DNA from: Apostichopus japonicus
Lineage: Eukaryota; Echinodermata; Holothuroidea; Aspidochirotida; Stichopodidae
Direction of reading: 5' to 3'
NCBI RefSeq assembly: GCF_037975245.1
Contig: NC_092568.1
Coordinates: 5,864,501-5,928,500 of the forward strand
DNA length: 64,000 bases
A program made the position numbers and the translations under genes. This document shows, piece after piece, positions 50,001 through 60,400 of this stretch; the first letter of the stretch is position 1; the number at the start of each line of letters is the position of its first letter. Under the pieces are notes generated by a model. That model had not been told where the DNA came from. It ran no database searches and saw nothing but the letters and a program-made list of their open reading frames with translations.

Positions 50001-50766
50001 CAGAGATCTCAGAGAGAAGATATATTACTATATTAATCAATTGTATAACTACTGGCTGCCTGCCTTCAAGTATATATGCTACATTTATGTGACGTTAGCT
50101 TCTCCAAAAAATCGGTGTTTGCATTTTAGACTGTAAGAGTGTGTCAACTGTGTGAATCCTATTTATGAGCTTGGGATTAGGATTAGTGATGAGAAAAATA
50201 TTTATTTTCCTGTAAGATTTTCATCTGAAACATGTTTGTGATGTTGCTGAATACACAGAAATTGGAAATCATCCCTCATCCTTAACAGATACTTTAGTAT
50301 TTGTGAACCATACTGTATGATGTAGTTGCTAAACTAACTGATATACAACTTGGACATTCCTCAAGTTACCCCTCCTTCTTATTCGTTGGACAGGTGTCTA
50401 CCATTTGAAATTTACGCAGACCTACTTACAGTTGAGATGACGCCCCCTAGCAGTGCCACTAGTCTCGTTAGCAGTACTTCCTATCTACCTGAGACCCTCG
50501 AAGAATCAGAGAGCTCATCGAACGAATCAGAAATGGGACAAGAATGGGAAACTGTCCCCGACTTGGATGTTTCTCTCATTCCCAGCGATGCCACCCTCTC
50601 GACAACAGACGGAGGTAGCCAGGGGGCAAGTCGTACATCTTCTAACCCGGAGGAACCTATGGGCGCCTCTCATATGACCCAAGCGGCTGGTAGTCTTGTA
50701 TCATCAGCTGCTACTGTGGCTTCTGCTTTGTGGAGGGTAGCATCAAGGCAGTATGACAAGAGCTGA
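41034..50766 (+). CDS. ATG14: Beclin 1-associated autophagy-related key regulator (Barkor)
   Basis: Spliced CDS, 11 exons, 1524 bp, 507 aa (human 492): 41034-41194, 43512-43574, 44594-44639, 45191-45272, 45702-45800, 46345-46474, 47255-47502, 48407-48551, 48799-48889, 49580-49665, 50394-50766. All junctions are in frame. The N-terminus carries the cysteine pairs CSLC (23, 26) and CQNC (35, 38) seen in human ATG14. Residues about 54-195 are Lys/Glu-rich coiled coil, the expected Beclin 1/VPS34 contact. An acidic run (EEEEEEED) follows, then the family hallmark KLAEARRTSYVKGRW, the PYTN and YVAQLTQHIAWYLG block, and VLYLC. The tail SLVSSAATVASALWRVASR corresponds to the C-terminal BATS membrane-curvature helix. 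ATG14 targets PI3-kinase complex I to the ER and nascent autophagosomes. The first ATG of exon 1 is used; the CxxC motif follows at once. Confidence 0.95.
41505..42867. mobile_element. Foldback (FB/TU/MULE-like) element with 9-bp target duplication
   Basis: ATTCCAAGC flanks the element as a perfect direct repeat (41505-41513 and 42859-42867). Ends of the 1345-bp element are inverted: GGTGACAGCCCGATATTCAT at 41514, and GGGGTCAACCCGATATTCAT read inward from 42858. The left arm (to about 41955) is an array of about 22-bp units GGTTCGTTATTCATAATAGG plus spacer; the right arm (from about 42405) is the same array inverted. The unique centre includes poly-C runs. No transposase. A 9-bp duplication is typical of FB and Mutator-like elements; echinoderm TU elements have the same architecture. 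It lies in ATG14 intron 1. Confidence 0.88.
47560..48000. repeat. 39-bp minisatellite with higher-order structure, ATG14 intron 7
   Basis: The monomer is TACCCTCATCAGCAATACCC followed by TCCCACCCATACCAGTCCA, about 39 bp. Distinguishable monomers recur in the same order: the variant with CGTACCC and AATATACC is at 47591 and 47748 (157 bp apart, four monomers). The second block has gained one monomer. Because 39 is divisible by 3, all three plus frames stay open and yield long Pro/His/Ile-rich frames; these start inside the intron and are not genes. Confidence 0.92.
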
Positions 50767-52159
50767 TGATAAGTTAAACTAGGGCCATCTTTTACTTTCA
50801 AGGAAGAATTTAGGCAAATGTTTTTGAAAAGTGTTTTCTTTATTTGAGGTCATTCGAGAAAGTCGAACATTTGGGGGAAAGTTGAACTTTCTTCATCTGT
50901 TTTACAGTGTGCAGGATTTACATCCTCAAACTGGATAAAATATTTGGAATGCTTAAGGCAGTTTAACTCTATGGGAAAATGTTGTTTTTAATACTACAGG
51001 AATTAGTGCCAAATCCAAAACAAATTATCCCTGACAAAAAGTAAGCACAAAAGTTATGTTTAGTTGGGGCATCTGATGAGATACATTCCTGGTCTGTGAC
51101 CAAAACTGATTTCTAATCATAATTTCAGATAAACTTGTGTGAGTTTCAATTGTTGTTTTTAATGATCTGACTCATGAAAATCCATATTGTGGCCTTCCAT
51201 TAGTACAGCAATTTTTAACCATGGTCTGGAATGAACAAAACAAAGATCACCGTTCATCTTGCTAACAAGCTGCTAGAAACAATGTCAAAGAATTCCAATC
51301 TATTAGCACCTTTCAAAATGGTTACTGAAGCTCCCTGTGCAATAAGACAGCACTTACAAAGGCAATGTCTGTTGTTGTCACTTATCACTTTAAAGTAAAG
51401 AAATAATCATTGTTACATTTATGTGTACATACTATTTAGGACACCTCATCCCAGAAGGTGGTTACCATGTTGAATTGAACAGGATTTGAAATACTTGTAA
51501 GGAAAGCAGTTTCTGGATATAACAAAATTGTCTAAAATTTAGCCATTAGTTAATACTAGACCTATGAAGTTCATTTCTTCTTATGTGAGATGTATATTTA
51601 ACTAGCCAGTAGAATATTGTCCATTGCTTGCTTTTCTTAAATTCCTTTATCATCATGCTGTTTGCATTCTATATCCTTTGAGTTGGCTAGTTTCTCAGTA
51701 ACCAGAGTGCCACATGGTTACAATACAGTAAATCCATTGGTAGTGAATCAGAAAGCCACTTTTTGTAATTGGTCTGTAATTTTACCAAACCTATGCAGTA
51801 TTTATTAAAATATGATTGTAATTGATCAAACTATTCCATCTTGCAAGATATGTTGTGACGGTATGATGAGCAATTAATTCATGAATTTTATTCAATCCTC
51901 AAGGCTCAACATATTTTTTGTCATCTGGACACTTTTCATGGTAATTTCCGTTCCTTTTGACATGACGATTTGGAAGAGGTTCTGCTGGAGATGGGCCATA
52001 TGCATATTTTGGTTCAGTGAACTGTCTCACTACAATGAAAATTCTTTAAAATATATTGATTTTACGCACATTTTATTTCATTTACACTGTTTTTTTCCTT
52101 TTTAGTCTTGTCTCTGGTTAAGAGTATGCACAGTGTAATACTTTTGTGGTGGTTGACTG
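50767..52159 (+). other. ATG14: ATG14 3' UTR and downstream sequence
   Basis: No coding frame recognised. ATTAAA at 51804-51809 is the only reasonable polyadenylation candidate I see on the plus strand; the transcript end is uncertain. The short open frames at 51881-52105 and elsewhere look like chance. Confidence 0.4.
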
Positions 52160-52316
52160 GTGAACTATTTGTACATGCATACAGTATAGTGAACTATATT
52201 TGTACATGCATACAGTATAGTGAACTATATTTGTACATGCATACAGTATAGTGAACTATATTTGTACATGCATACAGTATACTGAGTATAGTGAACTATA
52301 TTTGTACATGCATAGT
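52160..52316. repeat. 31-bp tandem repeat, about 5 copies
   Basis: GTGAACTATATTTGTACATG followed by CATACAGTATA repeats with a 31-bp period. The last copies are disturbed by an inserted ACTGAGTATA and by the element starting at 52318. Confidence 0.9.
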
Positions 52317-52842
52317 ACAGACCTGTCAACCTGTTTGACCCCAAAATAGGGAGAATAACATTTTTTAGGGCCAAAAAATAGGGAGAACAAGGGGAAAATA
52401 GGGAGGTTGGTAATTTTCAACTGAAATGATATCAATACTCCTAAATAAGTATAGTCTACTTATGCAATACAATGAGAGAATCATCCAATCAGTGTTTCTT
52501 GTTGTAGTTTACAGCAGCTCGCTTCGCTTTCTACAGGGTTCCTTCAGTAGGCTTTCATCCGAAACAGGGAACAGTGGACTCTGGGTACTGTGACTTCATG
52601 GCTAGTATGCTAGATTGAGTCCCATCAAGCTTGAGACTTGACCGACTGTCTGTCTTGTTCTTGCGAACTACACTGAATAGCCTTTCCTGTTCAGCGTTAC
52701 TGTGGGGAATTACTAAGCATAGGACTTATTGCTGGCTATTTTCAGAAATGTCGCAAGTGATGAAACATAAAAAAACCGTGAGAATAGAATATGAAACCGG
52801 GAGATTCAGGTAAAACCGGGAGAGTTGACGGGTCTGATAGTA
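52312..52842. mobile_element. Small inverted-repeat DNA element (MITE), 519 bp
   Basis: The element runs from CAGACCTGTCAAC (52318) to GTTGACGGGTCTG (ending 52836); these ends are inverted with one mismatch. ATAGTA flanks both sides directly (52312-52317 and 52837-52842). Near each end are GGGAGA/CCGGGAGA motifs. No transposase frame. CAG..CTG ends suggest hAT, but the visible duplication is 6 bp rather than 8, so the family is uncertain. Confidence 0.75.
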
Positions 52843-53395
52843 TATTTCACCCCATTAATCTTTTACTTTTAACAGATAAACTGGGACATTCGATGGATTT
52901 AAACCCCCACAAAATATTCCATCTAGACTCTGGAGACTTGGGTATACTCTATACACATATACATACACACACATACACCCAGTACAATCTTATTTGGTAC
53001 AGTGCATTTGTATATTAGCAGACTCCATGGATTCCACAAATCTGAAATAAGAGTACCTTGGATTTGAACTTTATGGAGTCACTTTGTTTTAAATTTAAGA
53101 CATTAGCATTACTTGTTCTGACTGTAATCTCCTAATGGGCTAAACCAGCACAACAAATATATCCAGGACCCTTTCATTTTAGAAATTTTTATGATTCAAT
53201 TCCTGATTCATTGCATCACTGGCTTGGACATACATTGTGCTATAAACTCTTAAGCATTGCATAGGTTGAATGGACATTGAAGAAATAGCAACAGTTCTCA
53301 ATCTAGCAGGAATAACAGTAAGGAGAAATCAAGAACCTTAACAAGATACTAGGTTAAACTGCATGTAGAAACCAACACAAAGTAACACATGAAAT
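52843..53395. other. Spacer between convergent ATG14 and FSIP1
   Basis: AT-rich sequence with a short CA/TA microsatellite (ACATATACATACACACACAT, about 52950-52980) and no coding signal on either strand. The two genes converge here tail to tail. Confidence 0.6.
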
Positions 53396-54428
53396 CAAGA
53401 AATTCATTTTATTTACAATATGAAGAACAACTCATAAAACGTACACATTTTGAAAAATGTAAATAAATTTGTTCCCAAATCTGTTTTATAACGTCTCATA
53501 TCAGTTTATGAATATTCAAAGCACAGACTGGGTATCAAGGTTACATAAATTCAAGGTGATTGAATACTTTTTCAAGGTGAAGTGACATACAAAGATACTG
53601 TATATTCAGCATTTGAAAAGTGATTTGTTCAGAAGATAAGAAAGTCATTCACTTCACAAATTATCTAACATTACACTAAAATTCTGGAGAAATATTGCAA
53701 CCTAAGGTCATTTTGTTCCAAATACAAGTTGCATGCATTATTATCTCAGCGTTCTACGTATATACTCGGTGTTACCAATTATAACTACCTACATGCATTT
53801 TGTTTTTGTACAGTCCCCTCCATTTATATCTTAACAGATTACAGCTGAGGAATTACACCATACATACATACACACTTTTATAAAGCGAAAACTATAATAC
53901 TGCCATAAGCAAATTATTCAAAGGTAACTACGCCATTGTGGAGGTGTGATTGGGGTGGTGGTAATGTTTAGGTGTGTGAAGGGGCTGGGGGAGGGAGGGG
54001 GGTAAGATTAATAATTTTCCTAGTAGGCTGTTCTTGATTTACTTGGCAAATTCATTAAATATCTTTGTGTGATTCTTACCAAGTAAAAGAGAAGGAGGCA
54101 GTTAATGAAACTCCAGAGCAGACTGGAGACTGGTAGTAGATTCAAGTAGTAGATCCTGGTAGTAGATCCAAGGAGAGAATGAGTAAGGTGCAACAATGTG
54201 TGGAAGAGGATACTTACCTTTAAACACTTGTACAGAGCTAGGACTGGAAATCCACCCTAAGCCTTAAGCTAGCACTAGAAATGCACCATACCCCCTTCTG
54301 TCCCTTTCCATCAAGCTCCGGACCTATTTGTACTATTAGTTTTAATACCACCTCATCCTCACCCCAATTCTTCTGTTCCCTAAGTCCCCCCCCCCCCCCC
54401 AACTTCCCCAGTATTTTAGTTGTGCCTG
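53395..54428 (-). other. FSIP1: Probable FSIP1 3' untranslated region
   Basis: Follows the TAA stop (54429-54431) in gene orientation. A minus-strand AATAAA at 53408-53413 is a fitting end signal. The region includes C-rich transcript sequence opposite the G run at 53950-54003. No coding frame. Confidence 0.5.
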
Positions 54429-57400
54429 TTACACATCAACATCACTAGATTCAAGGTTGGTTGGTTTCTTTGCCTCATCTAATGTCACTCTGGGATTCCT
54501 TAAAAGCATCTGGATGACATCATGGGACACCAGAGGAACTCTTGAATTACCTGCACAATAAGAAAGGAAGAACAAGTCAGCAAAGGATTGCCAGCTCAGT
54601 TCACTGAGATATTGGAGGGTACATGAATGTTCACTTTAATGACATAATTCACTTTATAGCTTTTAGCTTGGTAGTAACTACTAAAAACAAATTACAGGCT
54701 CTACACACAATAGAGTAAGAGTGTGTAAAGCTGTGAGGAGACAGGTAAAACAGGAAGCCAAGTAAATTGCATTAACAAGAAGATTAATTTTCCTTATGGT
54801 TATATACCATATGAATCTCAATGATCTTACTTTCCACAGTAATAATGTACATGGTGAATCGCAGCTAAATGTCTACAACATTGTTAGAATGCATGGCTGA
54901 CAAAATATAGCCTTATATGTACAAAAGAAAAACTGCTCTACTGTACTGAAACGATCTGAAAACTGCAATACAGTACAATATAGTTGCCTGAAAGAAAATG
55001 TAATTTGGTGCAATTCATGGATGTAACATTCTGCATACCTCAATATGACTTCAATACTAACTAAAAGCTATGAAGACAAAAACACATGACATAAACACAT
55101 TGGCTAGTAGACACATCAGCTAGTCGACACAGCTATTTGACAGAAAGAAAGAAATTTCTGTGTAAGGTTCACAAAACAATTAGCTTAGCACTGGATTACT
55201 TTTGACTTAAAACTGAATATAAAAAAAACATGGTCAGCATAGTGCAAACTAGCTTAACATAAAATAAATAAAAATAAAGGACTAAAGAAAAGATAAATAG
55301 AAAGGAGACACAAATGCAGCTATCATTGCCTCATCTCAGGGCTTAATATTCATAGGTATCTTGGGCCTTAAGAATATAAGACCATGGTGATCTCAAGTTA
55401 TTTTCCCATTCTATTCTCTATTTCTAATAATTAAATAGAACAGCTCTACCAAATTTGGTTCATTTATGTCATCTATTTATATGTTGTCATATTATGTTTT
55501 GTCAGAGTGAGTTATTATGATCAAAGTGCTGAAACAACAGTATATACAAGCAAGACTTTGTTAAAAGCCAATTGAGGAGAGGAACAGTCGACTGAAGACC
55601 GCTCTCCAGCAGAGTGGTCGACTTAGTATGTATCTGAGTGTGTGTTTGCTGCTTGTTTTCCTATGTATAACGTATGAAACCCTTTTTTGTTTTGAGACTT
55701 TTCCCCCAAAACAAAGTGTGTAAAACACACAACGAGGAGCAGCAAAAAAAGAAAAGGGAAATATGCTTGATCAAGGAAAATGCAAAAGAGAGGGACAGTG
55801 CTGACATTGTACGATTAGGTAAACCAACTTTAAATCAAGGAATAGTTTAGAAACTGCATTCAGCAATCACAGATAACAATCAGCTAAACACTGTATATAT
55901 ATATGCTGGCCTGCTACCATTACAATCACACTTACTGTCTTCCAGTCTCAGGCTATGTCATATCTTAAGCAATAAATAAAAAGAGTAAGAACAACAAGGT
56001 GCAAAACTAAATGCTTGAGATTGATTATTGCAAGAACTTGGACTTGCATATATTAACCCCTACAGGCTAACAGTTGGCGGTTTGGCAATTTATACACGTC
56101 CACAGGAGACAACTTTGTGTGCTACAAACTTGCAGTGCTAAATTATAGGGGTAGAGTTGTGTGTATTTTACACTAAGGTAGCATGAACCTGGACATTGCA
56201 AACAAAACTGAAAATTGATCTTCAAAATCAAAGCAGATACATCTCACAAGGTAGTATTCCATCAAAATTATCCTATAAAACTTTGCTTTCCCAACAATAC
56301 TGTTTGCAATACTTATCATGAGTGGACTAAATAGAAATTATGCTCTGGTATACTGAACAAACATTTATTTAATAATGGAATTGAATTAACATTACCAATA
56401 TCATTGTCAATTTAGAGGAACATTTCCCATTCATAAGAGAAGTGCAGCTACCCATCTGCCCCCATCCCTGCCCCAGCCCCACTTTATGGTTACACAAATG
56501 TTTATAACAAGCTCAATATGCTGACTTACTTGATGAATTCTGTAAAAGTCTCCTGCCTACTTGGTTTTCTTCGTTTAGCGAATCATCGTTATTTTGTGTG
56601 TAATTTTCTTCTTCTTCATCTTCTTCTCCTTCTCCAAAACTGATTCCTTCTGGGATATCACTCCCATCTGTGAAAGTTTCTTCAAAGCCAAGTCCATGTT
56701 TAGCCTCCTCTAAGAGTTTCCTTAAAATCTTGTCGTCTAATTTGGCAGTTCTACTAGTATCGGAACCTGTTTGTTCATTTTCCTGGCTTCCAATGGCAAA
56801 ATGGTCGCCATTATTCCTGGGATTTAAGGTCGGTCTGGGTGTTCGAGGGGATGAGAGTGCTGACTGCGTTCTTGTGTCTACATCATCACATTGTCGAAAC
56901 AGGTCATCTAATTCATCTTTACTGAGTGATGGTGAAGAGATCTGCAATCAAGGGTAGGAAATATCTTAGTAACTAATAAATGATGGTGAAGAGATCTGCA
57001 ATACGGGTACAAATATATTAGTAAGTAATAAATGATTCTCAAATGAGCAGCTAGTAACAGGTTCAATTTTAGTAATTTTACAAAAATTCATGAATTTAAA
57101 ACTTCTCAGATGAAACATGACAACCACGTTCAACTTTGCCTTTCTACAAATTTGAAGCATTTCCTGATGCTCGAGAGTAGGAATTTGACAATTTCACCAT
57201 AATGGGTGGGGGGGGGGTGAGGTGGGAGGGAACATGGGAGGGGAGGTGAGAGGAAGAGAGGGCAATGCTAGTCCATCAGATATGTAATAAATGCATCAAT
57301 TCACAGCTAACTGACATCAATGTGACCTCCTCCTCCCTGTAACATTCTTACCTCTCTTTCTACCTGCGTCTGTAACTGTACCAGCTCATCTTCAATCTGC

Positions 57401-60400
57401 TTCAGTCGGTCTTGATGATCTCTCGTCTCTCGGTTTTCTTGGAGTATTTTTTCACCGAGTTCAAAAGCCTCCTGGCTGTATTCAATGAGAGTATTACTTG
57501 AATGATTTCTCTGAGGAGAGAGAAAAAAATAAGTTTCTTTTTCTGAAGTTTCTTCTGGCATCAACTGTTCCCATAAGCCAAAATAAACATCTAATCAGCA
57601 ACAGTGGAGACCTCTTATCAAGAAACTTCCTGAACTGAAAACATTTAAAAGATGGATTACTTGCTATTCAGCAATTAGTCTGTCATGTAAGAAGTTGAAT
57701 TTTAGTTTGAAATTTTTGAGGCATAATTAAGATTTACAGAAACTAGGGTTACTGGAAGCATGTGCAAATACCTTCCATTTTGTTCGATAGAGAGAGGGAG
57801 TGCTTCCTTGCAAGGAGAGGGAAGGGTTAGGCAAATAGAAAGGTTCACTATGAAATAGTGAGCATGATTCCTAAATATTTAACATATATTAACAATAGCT
57901 TTTACCGTTAGATTTATCACTGATTGCAATGAAAAGACTGGCAACAACTAAGAAATTCTAATTTTACATCTAACAAGAAAACAGAATGGGAGAGTTATCT
58001 AACATCTGTCTACAACTGGATTCAAACTGGTGACCACAAGGGTACCATTCTTATTCTAAACTTACCAATTGAGTTATGAGACCTTTACTTGGTGGTGATG
58101 CTTATTACATGATGGTGCCAGTCAAAAATATGTCATAGAAACCAAACTAGTACATCCTCCCATACCTATACCATTGTATGAATATTTAAATCAAAGATAT
58201 ACCCTTATAATACTACACTATGTTACTATAAGACTTACCACAGAGGGAGTGCTACATATTTCCTGGAAACTGTCAAAGGGCATCAACACCTTCAGTTTAT
58301 TATCAAGGTCTTTCAAAGCATCTTCTTCAGATCTGTTTGGTTGGAAGCCAACTCCTGGGAAGACTTTCATTTCTGTCCCAATTACATCCTTGAAATAGAA
58401 GTACATGGGTAGATGGCATTAGGACAAAATAGTAAATTAAAGCAGTTACTTAGGAGAAATTCTGAAGTGAAATGATTTGGTCATCCTTTACAGATGTACC
58501 TGATTTCAAATCCTGCCAGATTATGGCCAGATGTTAAGGAATTTCTCAAATCCAGTATTTTTCCAGCCAAATTCAAAATACAGAATGTGGTTCTTTCCCT
58601 CATCTCCTACCTGTTGGATATAAGAACTCAGTGACTACTCTTGTCTAAATTATTCTATTACTTATCTGCATACACATGAAAACTACAGATCTAATTAGTA
58701 GGTATATTTAGTATGCATATGTTAGGATGGCTCAAGACCAACAGATCAACCAACACACCAACTAAATCCTTCTTGCTCTCAATGAGTTCGTTAACATCTA
58801 CGAGATAATAATTTCAGAGGCTAAATCATCATTCAAATCATGTGGTTTGAAGAAACAAAACAGAAGAACATGTTTTTCAGTAATTCTTCTTATGTATTTG
58901 TTTTTGAGAACCTGGACATCAAACATGGAGATACCATTCAACCAGTCCTTCATGCCCAAATGTATGAAGTGAACAGCTGTTTCTGGTAAAAATCTTTGTT
59001 TTCTCTTATGATGATATCCACTCTCTACCTTACCTGGTTACCCTGGGATTCCTCTCCAAGCATCTCAACATCTTGGAGCAGTTCTCCCAGTCGTTTCTTC
59101 TCATCATCAGTCATAGCAACCATGTTTCCTGCATCACTTGCCAGCTGTGTGAAACATAACATCCTTAACTATTCGTTGCCACATTTCTCATATCATCAAT
59201 ATTAAAGGCTACATTTCTCAAAAATATAGTAAAGGTAAAAATAATTTTTCATGTGACATCAACATAGCTAAGTAAGTTGTTTTACAAATACGGATTGAAT
59301 CAAGTTTTAACACAGTATGCGAGTCTACAATGAGGTTTTGGTAATGATAATAGTACATGAACACGAATCTATCTTCATGTTGTTCTAGATTCACCTGAAT
59401 GTTTCTCTGTATGAAATCATCTTCATCGTTAGTCGTTCTGCTTCTCGTCTCTACTCTGGACTTCTTCCTCCTCCTACCTCCTTTACTTCTGTCTGTTTCC
59501 ATCTCAGTCTCCATGTCTCCATCTGTAAACACACAGACATAAATACACACACATACCATCAATATTAATTGAGCTGGTCAATGCTTCATTGCAGATGAAT
59601 GTGTTTCACTCTCATGATTGGATGTAATTCTTGCCAGAAATGGTGCAACCACCTGATAACTGCCTGAACCACTCCATGGCAGTAGCATGACAGTTTAGCC
59701 TGGAGGTTGCCATCAATTACGTTAGGCTAAGTGCATCTGCTACAATTGTGTATTAGGCTTTGTCTGAAATGTGTTCTGTGCAGTTATAGCCTTTAGCTAG
59801 GGATAATAATCTGTTAAGACACTATTAAAGCATAAAACAAAACCAACATATTTTGAGCTGCAGGGAAATAGCAATTGTGAAAAACTGTGTTACATAACTG
59901 ATGATGACATGATCAATTTAAAAAAGAAAGTAACAGCTTTGGAAAGTAACAGCTTTGGAAAGTAACAGCTATGGAAAGTAACAGCTATGGAAAGTTACAG
60001 CTTTGGAAAGTATCAGCTATGGAAAGTGACAGCTTTGGAAAGTAACAGCTATGGAAAGTAACAGCTATGGAAAGTAACAGCTATGGAAAGTAACAGCTTT
60101 GGAAAGTAACAGCTTTGGAAAGTAACAGCTTTGGAAAGGCTATTACAGTTACCATGAGGTGAAGGCACAACTGAGGAAACTAATTAATTGTAAAAATAAC
60201 TAAGCATCTTTTGGAAGCTTTTCACATTTACTTGTCTTCCAATATAATTCCTTGGTGTTCCATCAAGTACGATTCTACAAAGCAATGAAGGCCTTTTGTT
60301 TTCTACACAGCAGAGAAGGTAGACTTCAAATTACTCCTCTTCTGGGAGATGGAAGTGAGGATCATTATTTCAACAATCGTCTAATTTCTGATGAAATCAA

